Shown: positions 40,186 to 49,429 of the stretch, one piece after another | Numbering within the stretch: the first letter of the stretch is position 1 | Layout: the number at the start of each line of letters is the position of its first letter | DNA from: Nocardioides mangrovi | GTDB taxonomy: Bacteria > Actinomycetota > Actinomycetes > Propionibacteriales > Nocardioidaceae | DNA: 64,000 nucleotides | Reading direction: 5' to 3' | NCBI RefSeq assembly: GCF_020073815.1 | Contig: NZ_JAIQZJ010000003.1 | Coordinates: 390,982-454,981, forward strand | Position numbers and translations under genes: made by a program | Notes under the pieces: model-generated | The model's database searches: none | What the model was told of the DNA's origin: nothing | What the model saw: the letters and a program-made list of their open reading frames with translations, nothing else

Positions 40186-42780
40186 TCAGAGGAGGCGCAT
40201 CGCGCGGGCCGCGGCCAGGGCGGCGCTGCGGCGGTTGACCGCCAGCTTGGCGTAGAGGCTGGACACGTGGGTCTTCACGGTGTTCTCGGAGACGAAGAGG
40301 CTGCCGGCGATGTCGGCGTACGTCGACCCGCGGGCCAGCTCGAGGAGCACGTCCCTCTCCCGCGGGCTGAGCAGCGGCGCCGGGACCGCCGGCGGCTCCT
40401 CGGTCTCGCCCGCGGTACGGGGGCCGTACGTCGTGACCAGGCTGGGCACGTCGGTGACGATCGCGAGCAGCTCGGTGCCCCACTCGGACGGCTGCGTCTC
40501 GAGGTGGCGCTGGAGGAGCGGCAGCACCCGGGTGCCGTGCCAGCTCCAGTCGAGGAACGGGATGACGTCGCGGCGCACCTCGGTCAGGGACAGCGCCTCG
40601 GTCAGCGCCTCGCGCGCCGCCCGGCCGTCGCCGGTGGCGTCGAGGAGCTGGGCGAGGAGCACGGCGGCGTGCGCGCGGGTGTGGGGCTGCCGGCAGCGGC
40701 CGTCACGGACGGCCTCCTCGAGCAGCGCGGTGGCCCGCCGCGGGTCGCCCGCGAGGTCGGCGCGCAGCGCGGAGACGAAGGCGGCGTCACCCGGGCAGCC
40801 CTGCGCCGCGAGCCTCTCGGCGGTCGCGAGCAGCGTGGCGCTGTCGCGGGACAGGGTCGCCATCAGGGCACGCTCGACGGCGCCCGTCAGGACCAGGTGA
40901 CGGGGCAGGGGTACGGGGAGCGGCTCCTCGAGGATCCGCTCGGCCGCGAGGAGCGAGCCGGTCGCGAGCGCGATCCGGGCGCGCAGCAGCCGGGCCCAGA
41001 AGGCGGTGAAGAGGTCGGCTTCGTGGAGCGAGGTGAGCGGCTCGGAAACCCAGCTCGTGGGGTGGGTCGGGACGTCGTTGGCCGCGCCGAGCCCGCGCAC
41101 CAGGTCCAGTCGGCCGACGGAGTAGGGGAGGTCGAGGCCGTGGGCCGCCAGGATCGCGTCCGCCTCGTCGGCCACCTCGTTGCTCGCGAGCACGCGACCG
41201 CGGGCGTACTCGACCAGCGCCAGGCTCGTCAGCATCGGGGCCTCGAGCCGCGGCAGGCCGAGCGCCCGGGCGAGCCGGGCTCCGGTGAGGTGCAGCTCGG
41301 CGGCGCGGTCGAGGTCGCCGCTCCACGCATGGGCACTGCCGAGCTCCCAGAGCAGGATGGGCAGGACGGCGCTGCTGCTCGCCGGGGTCGCGGCGTACGC
41401 CGCCTCGCCGCGCTCGATCGCCGGACCGAGGGGCTCGAGCCCGAGCCGGGCGCGCATCACACCCGCGCATGCGGCCTCGAGCCGCGCGGTCGGGCACTCG
41501 CCCTCCGGTGCTGCGACCAGCCGGTCGAGCCAGTGCACCGCCCGGCGTACGTCGCCGACGAACCACCGGTCCAGGGCGAGCGCGAACCACGTCTCGGGGT
41601 TGTCCTCGAGGGCGGAGCGCTCGCTCCACGCCAGCTCGCGCGGGAGGTCGCCGTGACCCCGGAGCAGCAGGGCCGGTCCCTCGCTGGCCAGCACGGCGGC
41701 CGCGGCCGCGTGGTCGCCGATCGCGACGAGGCGGCGCAGCGCCCGCTCGGTGTCGCCGCGGGCGACGTCGACGAGGACGGCACGCTGCACCGTCGACGCC
41801 GCGCGCATCACGTCGACGCCACCGCTGGCGATCCGGCGACGCACGATCTCGGCCAGGAGCGGGTGGATCGCGTAGCGGGTCTCCGCCTCGGTGTCGTCGA
41901 GGCCCTCGGGCGTGGTCACGCGGGTGACCAGCAGGCCGGTCAGCTCGAGGTCGGCGAGCACCTCGCCGGCACCGGGGTCCCGGGTCAGGTGCTCGGCGAG
42001 GCGCGGGGTGACCTGCGGCTCGCTCGCGACGCACAGCAGCAGGTGCCGCTCGCGCGGACGCAGCGTCGAGAACACCTCGCTCGCGACCCGGTCGGTGGCC
42101 GAGTGGCCCAGGGCGTACTGCCGGGCGGCCGCGAGCGGGTCCGGGGCGGCACCCACCGTCCGGGCGGCGAGGACCACGGCGGCGCACCAGCCCTGGCTGC
42201 GGCTGGCGATCGCCGTGGCGACGTCGGCGGAGCCCGTGCGGGCGTGGGCCGCCACGACGGCCGCGGACTCGGCGTCGTCGAGGCGCAGCAGGTCTCCCCG
42301 GAGCAGGGTCAGCTGCCCGAGCAGCTCGGGGCCGAGCCGGGTCAGCGGCAGGTCCCACCGGGTGGCGAGCACGAGCCGCAGCGAGCCCGGGTCGCGGTCG
42401 AGCAGTCGATCGATGTGCTGGATCGTGGCCAGCGGCAGCCGGTGGGCGTCGTCGACGACCACGAGGCCGGGGTGCGTGAGCACCGCGTCGAGGCGCTCGG
42501 GGACCCAGCCGAGGTCGCCGGAGACCCAGCGCGCGCCGGCGGCGCGGCGGCGGTCGCGCAGCCAGCCGGCCACGCCGAGCGTCTTCCCGGCGCCCCCGGG
42601 ACCGACGAGCACGGTGACCGCTCCCTCGGTCGCGTCGTCGAGCCGGCTCCAGAGGCGTTCGCGGCGGACGTAGTCCCGCGGCAGCGCAGGGACGTGCCCA
42701 GCGTCGTGCCCAGGTTCGTGCCCAGCCTCGTGGCCCGTCACGGCTTCACGTGGCCCCTTGGTCGACCCCGATGCGGCCAT
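40186..42780 (-). CDS. LuxR family regulator, large ATP-binding type (LAL/MalT-like), copy 1
   Basis: An 864-residue regulator. The N-terminus has a His-rich repeat (GHEAGHEPGHDAGH, about 16-29). A STAND-type ATPase follows with Walker A GPGGAGKT at 60-67 and Walker B-like LVVVDDAHRL; then a long helical repeat region; the C-terminal LuxR HTH (about 800-864) reads LSPRERDVLLELARGSTYADIAGSLFVSENTVKTHVSSLYAKL when aligned to the family. Such proteins bind DNA after ligand-induced ATP-dependent oligomerisation. It is adjacent to a homologous gene and to the sulfatase operon. Confidence 0.9.
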   Translation of the reverse strand: MAASGSTKGPREAVTGHEAGHEPGHDAGHVPALPRDYVRRERLWSRLDDATEGAVTVLVGPGGAGKTLGVAGWLRDRRRAAGARWVSGDLGWVPERLDAVLTHPGLVVVDDAHRLPLATIQHIDRLLDRDPGSLRLVLATRWDLPLTRLGPELLGQLTLLRGDLLRLDDAESAAVVAAHARTGSADVATAIASRSQGWCAAVVLAARTVGAAPDPLAAARQYALGHSATDRVASEVFSTLRPRERHLLLCVASEPQVTPRLAEHLTRDPGAGEVLADLELTGLLVTRVTTPEGLDDTEAETRYAIHPLLAEIVRRRIASGGVDVMRAASTVQRAVLVDVARGDTERALRRLVAIGDHAAAAAVLASEGPALLLRGHGDLPRELAWSERSALEDNPETWFALALDRWFVGDVRRAVHWLDRLVAAPEGECPTARLEAACAGVMRARLGLEPLGPAIERGEAAYAATPASSSAVLPILLWELGSAHAWSGDLDRAAELHLTGARLARALGLPRLEAPMLTSLALVEYARGRVLASNEVADEADAILAAHGLDLPYSVGRLDLVRGLGAANDVPTHPTSWVSEPLTSLHEADLFTAFWARLLRARIALATGSLLAAERILEEPLPVPLPRHLVLTGAVERALMATLSRDSATLLATAERLAAQGCPGDAAFVSALRADLAGDPRRATALLEEAVRDGRCRQPHTRAHAAVLLAQLLDATGDGRAAREALTEALSLTEVRRDVIPFLDWSWHGTRVLPLLQRHLETQPSEWGTELLAIVTDVPSLVTTYGPRTAGETEEPPAVPAPLLSPRERDVLLELARGSTYADIAGSLFVSENTVKTHVSSLYAKLAVNRRSAALAAARAMRLL

Positions 42781-42909
42781 GGTGGTCCCTGTCTGCAGTG
42801 AACTCCGGACAGTATGACCTCGACCGATGGTGGTCCTCATCCCCGCGAATGAGGATCGGGGTGATATCCGCACGCGCCGTATGCGAACTCGGTGCTCGGC
42901 CGCGGCGGG

Positions 42910-45549
42910 TCAGATCAGCCCCCGGGCCCGGGCGACGCGGAGGGCGTCCACGCGTCGGTCGACGTCGAGCTTGCGGTAGATCGACGCGAGGTGCGTCTTC
43001 ACGGTGTTCTCGCTGACGAAGAGCGCGCGTGCCAGGTCGGCGTTGCCGCCGCCGAGCGCCAGCTGGCCGAGCACCTCCCGCTCGCGGGCGGTCAGCAGCG
43101 CCTCGGCACCGGCGGACAGGGAGGGGTCCCGGCTCGGGACGGGGTCCGGGTAGGGGCGGCGTACGCCGCGCAGCGTCTCGCTCGCTCGGGCCGCGAAGGG
43201 GTGGGGGTCGGGGCCCTCGGCCTGGGCGGCGATGAGCTCGGTGAAGCCGGGACTCACCATGCTGCCGAGCGAGAGCATCCACAGCAGGCGCTGGGGCGCG
43301 GCGCGGCCGAGCAGCTCGGGGACCTGGTCGCGCGCCGACTGCACCGAGGCCGGGGTGCCGAGCCGGTGCAGGAAGGCGACCCGGGCGACGGCGGCCGCCA
43401 TGCCGATGGTCGAGGTCAGGTCGACGGTGCGGGGCAGCAGCTCGGTCAGCAGCCGCACGGTCCGCTGCTCGTCGCCGCCGAGACCGACCAGCAGCGCCTC
43501 GGCGAGCAGCGCCTCGGGCTCGGCGTCCACCTCGCGTGCGGCGAGCACGACGGCCTCGATCGCGACCCGGTCGCCCATGGTGACGGCGATCAGCAGCCGG
43601 ACCAGCTGGTCGAGCCGCTGGATGAAGCGGGGGAGCATCCCGGGCACGTCGCCGCGGCTGTCGAGCACGCGGCGGGCGGCCTCGACCTCGCCGTTCGCGG
43701 TGAGCACGCAGGCCCGCAGCAGGCGGCCGAGGCAGATCAGGAGGGGGTCGAGCAGCTCGCCCGGGGTCGCGTCGAACGCCGCGAGCGCGGCCTCGGCCTC
43801 GGGCACGCGGAGCTCTTGGAAGAGCCCCCAGCCGCGGGCCAGGTGGGCGCGGGCGTCGGCGACGTCGTGCCGCGAGCCGGCCGGGATCAGCAGCACCGAC
43901 TCCGCCGTGGTGAGCGCGCTCTGGTAGGCCCCCGCGACCAGCTCGAGCATCGCGCGCTGGGCGAGTGAGGCCCGGGACAGCGACGGCAGGTCGACCTGCT
44001 GGGCGTACATCGTGACGTCCTGGACGTGGATGGTGGCGAGCTCGTGGTCACCCAGCCAGGTCTGGAAGTAGGACAGCTCGAGGGTCAGCCAGGCGGCCGG
44101 CAGCGGCCCGATCCCCGTGAGGTCGTGGGCGCTGACCTCCTCGTCGTGACGGCAGCCGAGGACCGCCTCGGCCCTGTCGATCGCGGTGCGCGACTCGAGC
44201 CAGCCGTAGCGGGCGAGCCACAGCTTGAGCGCCGCCAGCTGGGCGGCGGTGCCGCGGGGGATCGGGCCGCGGGCGGTCGCCTCCGCCTCCAGCGCACGGT
44301 CGGTCGCGACCTTCGCGGCGTCGATCCGGCCCTGGGCGCGCAGGAGCGTGGCCTGCAGGACGATCAGGTCGAGGTGCTCGGCCCGGACGTCGATGGGGAT
44401 CGCTCCGAGCGCCGCCGCGAGCGTGTCGGCCCGGCGCCGGGTGAGCAGGTCCGCCGCGAACTCGCGGAGCACCCGGAGCTGGAGGTCGAGGTCGCCGACG
44501 ACCTGGGCGTGCCGCACCGCGAGCTCGGCCTCGTGCCGGTCGAGGTAGACCTCGGTCGCGCGGCGGTGCGCGGCGACGAAGACCGGCCAGTCCGGGCCGG
44601 TCGGCGCCGTACGCCGGCGGAGCAGGTCGAGCAGCAGGGGGTGGTAGCGCCAGCCGGTGGTGCCGCCGTCGTCCTCGCGGTAGCTGGTGACCAGCAGCCC
44701 GGCGGCGGCCGCTTGGTCGAGGACGGCGGGCGCCTGCGGGTTGCCGGAGAGCAGCACGGCGTCGTCGGCGGTGACCTGGGCGTCCTGGCAGGTGGTGAGC
44801 AGCACGGTCGCGAGGTCCGGGGCGAGGCCCTCGAAGACCTCGTGGAGCAGGTAGTCGAGCACCGGCTGCCGGGTGGCGGCCAGGGCGGCCCGGGCGTCGG
44901 CCGCGTTGGCGGAGCCCGCGAGCGCCCGGGCCCCGAGCACGAGCGCGGCGGCCCAGCCGTCGGCCTGCTCGATGACGGCGGCGACGTCGTCGGACGACGC
45001 GTCGGGGTGGTGGGTGCGGACCAGGGTGGCGGCCTCGTCGTCGGTGAAGCGCAGGTCGTCGATGCGCAGCGTGCGCACCGAGCCGGACAGGGCGAGCGAG
45101 ACCGGGACGACGTCGGGGGCGCTCCGGCCGATCAGGAGCAGCCGCACCGCCTCCGGGCCGGAGGCGAGCAGGTCGGCGAGCAGCCGGCTCGGCTCGGGCG
45201 CGAGGAGGTGCACGTCGTCGATGACGATGATGGTCGGGCCGGCGTCGGGGCAGTGGTGGGCGGTCAGCTGCGCCTCGACCTCCGCCGCCCGGTCGCCCCT
45301 GGTCCAGGCGACGGTGACCTGGCGGCCGGAGCGGCGTACGCGCTCGGACCAGGCGGCCGCGGCCGCGGTCTTGCCCGAGCCGGCCGGGGCGACGACGAGG
45401 TTGACGAGCGTGTCGGGGACCCCGTCGAGGAAGCCGTCGAGCCGGCTGCGGGAGACCAGGACCTCGGGCGGCCGCGGGCTCGGCGCGGCCGGTGCCGGGG
45501 CGGCGCGCCCGGGCAGGTCGGAAGCAGGTATGCCGCTGGTGCGCGCCAT
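42910..45549 (-). CDS. LuxR family regulator, large ATP-binding type (LAL/MalT-like), copy 2
   Basis: An 879-residue protein of the same plan as its downstream neighbour: Walker A APAGSGKT at 54-61, IIVIDDVHLLAPEPS as Walker B region, helical repeats, and a C-terminal LuxR HTH beginning LTAREREVLGQLALGGGNADLA. ATG at 45549 is used, with CAGGGAGCGGCC before it. A palindrome CTCACCC-N4-GGGTGAG lies 33 bp upstream, so it may be autoregulated or part of the inferred regulon. Ligand unknown. Confidence 0.9.
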   Translation of the reverse strand: MARTSGIPASDLPGRAAPAPAAPSPRPPEVLVSRSRLDGFLDGVPDTLVNLVVAPAGSGKTAAAAAWSERVRRSGRQVTVAWTRGDRAAEVEAQLTAHHCPDAGPTIIVIDDVHLLAPEPSRLLADLLASGPEAVRLLLIGRSAPDVVPVSLALSGSVRTLRIDDLRFTDDEAATLVRTHHPDASSDDVAAVIEQADGWAAALVLGARALAGSANAADARAALAATRQPVLDYLLHEVFEGLAPDLATVLLTTCQDAQVTADDAVLLSGNPQAPAVLDQAAAAGLLVTSYREDDGGTTGWRYHPLLLDLLRRRTAPTGPDWPVFVAAHRRATEVYLDRHEAELAVRHAQVVGDLDLQLRVLREFAADLLTRRRADTLAAALGAIPIDVRAEHLDLIVLQATLLRAQGRIDAAKVATDRALEAEATARGPIPRGTAAQLAALKLWLARYGWLESRTAIDRAEAVLGCRHDEEVSAHDLTGIGPLPAAWLTLELSYFQTWLGDHELATIHVQDVTMYAQQVDLPSLSRASLAQRAMLELVAGAYQSALTTAESVLLIPAGSRHDVADARAHLARGWGLFQELRVPEAEAALAAFDATPGELLDPLLICLGRLLRACVLTANGEVEAARRVLDSRGDVPGMLPRFIQRLDQLVRLLIAVTMGDRVAIEAVVLAAREVDAEPEALLAEALLVGLGGDEQRTVRLLTELLPRTVDLTSTIGMAAAVARVAFLHRLGTPASVQSARDQVPELLGRAAPQRLLWMLSLGSMVSPGFTELIAAQAEGPDPHPFAARASETLRGVRRPYPDPVPSRDPSLSAGAEALLTAREREVLGQLALGGGNADLARALFVSENTVKTHLASIYRKLDVDRRVDALRVARARGLI

Positions 45550-45581
45550 GGCCGCTCCCTGTGGTCTCCCTGTGCCGGACC

Positions 45582-45599
45582 CTCACCCGGCAGGGTGAG
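45582..45599. promoter_or_regulatory. Palindrome CTCACCC-N4-GGGTGAG (site D)
   Basis: Perfect 7-bp arms with a GGCA spacer, 33 bp upstream of the start of LAL regulator copy 2. It differs from sites A, B, C and E only in the one-base-shorter spacer. Confidence 0.5.
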
Positions 45600-45663
45600 T
45601 CTCGACGCCCGAGCCCTCGGATTCAACTCGTGTCAGTTTTTCCGACCCGGCGAGTCGTCGAGA

Positions 45664-46149
45664 TCACCCGCCGAACACGGCCCGCAGGGCGGCTTCGTGG
45701 TCGGGGTCGAGATCGGTCCGGATGAGCTCGGCACGGGGACCGTCGGCGAGGGCGGCCTGCAGCCGGTCGACGACGAGGTCGGGGGCGAGCACCACCAGCG
45801 CGGAGGTGCCGGGCGTGACCCGGTCGCGCAGTCGGTTGACGAAGTGGTCGTCGATCCCCACGTCGGCGAGTGACCCGGCGAGAGCGCCGGTCGGTGCACC
45901 GAGCGCGGCGCCGAGGAGGGGCACGAAGAACACCAGGCCGAAGAGCAGTCCCCAGAAGCCGTCGCCCAGCGCACCCGGGTCAGCGACCTCGAGCGTCCTC
46001 GTGAGCGGCCGCCGGTCGTGGGCGGGCCAGGCCACGACGGCGGCGGCGTGGCCGATCGGCGGGTCGCCGGGGCCGACGCCCTGCAGCAGCCGGGCGGCGC
46101 GGTCGGCGGTGTCCGGTCTGTCGAAGCGCCACGCCGTCAGGGTCGCCAT
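45664..46149 (-). CDS. DUF1269 family membrane protein
   Basis: A 161-residue protein. The opening MATLTAWRFDRPDTADRAARLL, a central glycine-rich hydrophobic hairpin (GDGFWGLLFGLVFFVPLLGAALGAPTGALAGSLADVGIDDHFV) and VTPGTSALVVLAPDLVVDRL are characteristic of DUF1269. Function is unknown. The first ATG with family alignment is 46149. Its upstream gap (46150-46341) contains CGTATGAGGACGGGG (46256), similar to a sequence upstream of LAL regulator 1. Confidence 0.87.
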   Translation of the reverse strand: MATLTAWRFDRPDTADRAARLLQGVGPGDPPIGHAAAVVAWPAHDRRPLTRTLEVADPGALGDGFWGLLFGLVFFVPLLGAALGAPTGALAGSLADVGIDDHFVNRLRDRVTPGTSALVVLAPDLVVDRLQAALADGPRAELIRTDLDPDHEAALRAVFGG

Positions 46150-46341
46150 CGGCCCTGCCCGCCGTGCGCGAGCCCCCGAGGCGACGGGCCGGGGAGGGCG
46201 GGGGAGCTCATGCGCCCAGCCAAGCGGCCCGGCACCGGTCCGTCCTCGCCCGTTTCGTATGAGGACGGGGCGTCGTCGCGGACTTAGCGTCCTGCCAAGG
46301 GAACACCGGTGGGTGGCGGACCCGACCGCGGAGGTGACGGC

Positions 46342-46542
46342 ATGACCAGGATGCTGATCCGAGTCGACGCCGAGATCACCGACGAGCTCAGCGGCGCCTT
46401 CCCGCACCTCGTCGCGCGGACGCAGCCGGCGACCACGACCCTGACCGGCGAGATGACCGACCAGCAGGAGCTCCAGGGAGTGCTCAACCTCCTGAACTCG
46501 CTGGGGATCGGCGTCGTCGAGGTGGTCACGATCCCGGACTGA
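46342..46542 (+). CDS. Small conserved hypothetical protein (66 residues)
   Basis: A 66-residue acidic protein starting MTRMLIRVDAEITDELSGAF and containing TLTGEMTDQQELQGVLNLLNSLGIGVVEVV, a beta-alpha-beta pattern. I associate this pattern with small actinobacterial proteins encoded near DUF1269 and stress genes; no function is known. The ribosome site GGAGGTG is seven bases before the ATG, supporting translation. Its last 17 bases overlap the end of the opposite-strand SulP gene. Confidence 0.78.
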   Translation: MTRMLIRVDAEITDELSGAFPHLVARTQPATTTLTGEMTDQQELQGVLNLLNSLGIGVVEVVTIPD

Positions 46543-48235
46543 CGCGATGGGTACGACCGACCTGGATCGCGAAGGTGGTCGACTCACCGATCACCGGGGT
46601 GGCCTCGAAGACCCGGACGTTGCCGTACGCGCGGGTGGTGCCGTCGCGGTCCCAGCGGCGCACCAGGGCCGCGTCGACCCCGGACAGGTAGAGGGCACCG
46701 TCGACGGCGGCGAGCTGGTGCGCGTAGTCCCCGATCATCTTCAGGAACGTCGAGCCGAGGGTCGAGCGCCCGCGCAGCCGCAGCACCACGACCGGTCCGT
46801 GGCCGGGCGGCCCGGCCTTCGCGGCGGGCGGCGGCGGCAGCTGACGTTGCAGGGTCCGGGTGCCGGCGAAGAAGAGGGAGCCGTAGACGTCGAGCACGAG
46901 GACGTCGTACGGCAGCAGCCGGCTGGGTGCGGGCTCCTGGACGAGCCGGCCCCGGTCGTCGAGCCGGAGCCGGACGACCCGGAGGTCCAGCGCCTCCCGG
47001 TTGAGCTGCATCAGCAGGGAGGCCGCGAGCCCGACGCCCACCGCCTCGGCGACGGGCAGCGCCAGCACCGCGACGAAGGTGCAGACCATCGCGATCGCCG
47101 GGATCGACCCCGCCCGGGCGACCGACCAGAGCTCGGCGGGCCGGATGGTCGACCACCCCGCGAAGACCAGGACCGCGGCCAGGGTGGGCATCGCGACCCG
47201 GCCGACGAGGCCCGAGAAGATCAGCAGGATGGCGAGCATCCAGCAGCCGCTGAAGACCGACGCCCAGCGTGATCGGGCTCCGGCGGCCACGTTGAGCGCC
47301 GACTGGCTGACGGACCCGCCGACGACCTGCCCGCCCACGAGCCCGGCCGCGAGGTTGCCGACGCCCTGGGCCGCGAAGTCCTGGCGTCCCGACGACCGGC
47401 TGCCGTCGGGGCTGGGCAACGCCTCGGCGACGCCGGCGCCCTGCACGAGCACGATCGCGGCGACCGAGGCCGCACCGACCAGCAGCGACAGGCTGAAGGC
47501 GCCGGGGGAGGGCAGCCCGGGCGTCGGGAGGCCCGTCGGGATCGCGCCGCCGTCCGAGACGCGGGCGACGGTCGAGGCGTCCGTCAGCCAGACCACCGCG
47601 GTCGGCACGACGAGCGCCACGAGCGCGCCGTACGTCGCCCAGCGGGTCCGGCCGAGGCCGACCAGGAGGGCGAGCGCGCCCAGCCCGCAGGCCGCGGTCG
47701 CGAGGTGGACGCCGCCCGGGTGCGTGACGACGTACCAGGCCTTCTGGACCGCGACTCCGCCCTCGGTCGGCGACCCGAGCAGCGTGGGCAGCTGGCCGAG
47801 CACGATGTTGGTCGCGATGCCGCCGAGGAAGCCCAGCATCACCGAGTAGGAGACGAAGTGGATGAACCGGTCGAGCCGCAGCACGGCGGCGGCGATCATC
47901 AGTGCGCCCGCGACCAGGGTCAGCCAGAGCATCGCATCGGCGCGTTCGGCCCGGTCGACCTCCGCGAGCGTCGAGCCGGCCGCGAGCGCCGCGGCGCTCG
48001 TCGTCGTGATCACCATCAGCCGGGTGCTGGTGCTCAGGCCGCCGGCGATCGGTCCGGCGAAGGAGGCGTAGAGGCCGTGGGTGGGGCTGAGTCCGGCGAG
48101 CACGGACGCCGCCATGCCGTCCGGGACGCTGCCGATCGCCCGCGGCAGGCCCGCCACCAGGTCCGCCCGCAGGTCCGCGCGACGCGGCCGCAGGTCGCGG
48201 AGCCGGCCGCGGACCCGGCGACCGACCGGGCTCAC
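46526..48235 (-). CDS. SulP family inorganic anion transporter with STAS-like domain (copy 3)
   Basis: A 569-residue carrier: GLPRAIGSVPDGMAASVLAGLSPTHGLYASFAGP at the first helices, VGGQVVGGSVSQSALNVAAGARSRWASV in the middle and a C-terminal STAS-like domain (about 430-560; DVLVLDVYGSLFFAGTRTLQRQL and GSTFLKMIGDYA). Start GTG at 48235 overlaps the AI-2E gene stop (GTGA), so the pair is co-translated. The STAS domain has a proline-rich insertion. Substrate cannot be told from sequence. Confidence 0.88.
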   Translation of the reverse strand: MSPVGRRVRGRLRDLRPRRADLRADLVAGLPRAIGSVPDGMAASVLAGLSPTHGLYASFAGPIAGGLSTSTRLMVITTTSAAALAAGSTLAEVDRAERADAMLWLTLVAGALMIAAAVLRLDRFIHFVSYSVMLGFLGGIATNIVLGQLPTLLGSPTEGGVAVQKAWYVVTHPGGVHLATAACGLGALALLVGLGRTRWATYGALVALVVPTAVVWLTDASTVARVSDGGAIPTGLPTPGLPSPGAFSLSLLVGAASVAAIVLVQGAGVAEALPSPDGSRSSGRQDFAAQGVGNLAAGLVGGQVVGGSVSQSALNVAAGARSRWASVFSGCWMLAILLIFSGLVGRVAMPTLAAVLVFAGWSTIRPAELWSVARAGSIPAIAMVCTFVAVLALPVAEAVGVGLAASLLMQLNREALDLRVVRLRLDDRGRLVQEPAPSRLLPYDVLVLDVYGSLFFAGTRTLQRQLPPPPAAKAGPPGHGPVVVLRLRGRSTLGSTFLKMIGDYAHQLAAVDGALYLSGVDAALVRRWDRDGTTRAYGNVRVFEATPVIGESTTFAIQVGRTHRVSPGS

Positions 48236-49317
48236 GACGCGCCGGCGACCCCGGGCTCGGCCAGTGGCTCCTCGTCCTTGTTGGAGATCAGCGGACGCAG
48301 CCAGCGGGTCGAGGGGTCGATGTCGACGAGCAGCGCCTTCGCCAGCAGGGTGAGCGGGATCGCCAGCAGCGCGCCGAGCGGTCCGATCACCCACGCCCAG
48401 AAGATCAGCGAGATGAAGGACAGGGTCGCCGAGAGACCGACGGCGTCGCCGACCACCTTCGGCTGGATCACGGACTGGATCACGACGTTGAGCACGCAGT
48501 AGACGACGATCACCGCGATCATCAGCCCCGGTCCGCCGGAGAGCAGAGCCAGGACGGCCGGCGGGATCAGGCCGATCACGAAGCCGATGTTGGGGATGTA
48601 GTTGGTGATGAAGGCCAGCAGACCCCACAGCAGCGGCGCCGGCACGTCGAGGATCGCCAGTGCGATCGTGTCGAGGACGGCGACGATCAGGCCGAAGACC
48701 GTCGAGACCGCGAGGTAGCGGCGGGTCCCGTGGGCGAAGGACGACAGCGCCTCGATGATCAGCGGCCGGGCTGCCCGGGCGTGCTCGAGCTGCCGCGGGA
48801 ACGAGCCACCGTCCATCGTCATGAAGAGGACGAGCGCGAGGATGAAGAACAGGTTGGAGACCAGCCCCAGCAGCGCTCCGAGCAGGTCGCCGATGAAGCC
48901 GCTCAGCTGGCCGAGGTCGAAGGACGACCCGACCTTGTCGATCTGGTCCTGGCTGACGCCGGCGTCGTGGAGCTGTGCGGTGAGGTCCGCGATCCGCTGG
49001 TCGAACTCGTGGGTGTACTGCGGCACCAGGGTCGCGAAGCGGGCCACGGAGACGACGACCGCGAGAGCGAGGCCCACGATCAGCAGGTAGACGACGACCG
49101 TGCAGACCAGGGACGCGGCCCAGGTCGGCATGTAGCGGTCGAGCCACCGGCGCAGCGGGTGGACCGTCACCGTGAGGACGAGGGCGAGGAAGGCCGGCGC
49201 GATGATGTCGGCCGCGGCCTTGAGGCCGGCGATCACCACGACGGTGGTCGCGAAGCCGAGCATCACGACGACGCCGCGGGGCAGCCCGGTCCGACCGGGT
49301 TCGCTCGTGATCGTCAC
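48232..49317 (-). CDS. AI-2E family transporter (YdiK/TqsA type)
   Basis: A 361-residue protein with about eight transmembrane helices and a large loop (about 95-150). Family signatures are GLLAFITNYIPNIGFVIGLIPPAVLALL and GPLGALLAIPLTLLAKALLVD. Members export small molecules or act as Na+(Li+)/H+ antiporters; the name from AI-2 export in E. coli need not apply. Start GTG at 49317; a perfect palindromic site is 60 bp upstream, shared with the divergent DUF6325 gene. Confidence 0.88.
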   Translation of the reverse strand: MTITSEPGRTGLPRGVVVMLGFATTVVVIAGLKAAADIIAPAFLALVLTVTVHPLRRWLDRYMPTWAASLVCTVVVYLLIVGLALAVVVSVARFATLVPQYTHEFDQRIADLTAQLHDAGVSQDQIDKVGSSFDLGQLSGFIGDLLGALLGLVSNLFFILALVLFMTMDGGSFPRQLEHARAARPLIIEALSSFAHGTRRYLAVSTVFGLIVAVLDTIALAILDVPAPLLWGLLAFITNYIPNIGFVIGLIPPAVLALLSGGPGLMIAVIVVYCVLNVVIQSVIQPKVVGDAVGLSATLSFISLIFWAWVIGPLGALLAIPLTLLAKALLVDIDPSTRWLRPLISNKDEEPLAEPGVAGAS

Positions 49318-49377
49318 GCCAGCTCCGTCCGTCCTGCTCGCTCGGCCCCATCGTGGGGGACCGCGGACCCATGCGGC

Positions 49378-49394
49378 TCACCCGACTTGGGTGA
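49378..49394. promoter_or_regulatory. Palindrome TCACCC-N5-GGGTGA (site E)
   Basis: TCACCC-GACTT-GGGTGA, perfect arms, in the divergent gap between AI-2E (start 49317) and DUF6325 (start 49430). A possible -10, TACTGT, lies 22 bp to the right. Confidence 0.6.
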
Positions 49395-49429
49395 CCTCCC
49401 GCCAGAGGGCCGACCCTACTGTGATCGAC

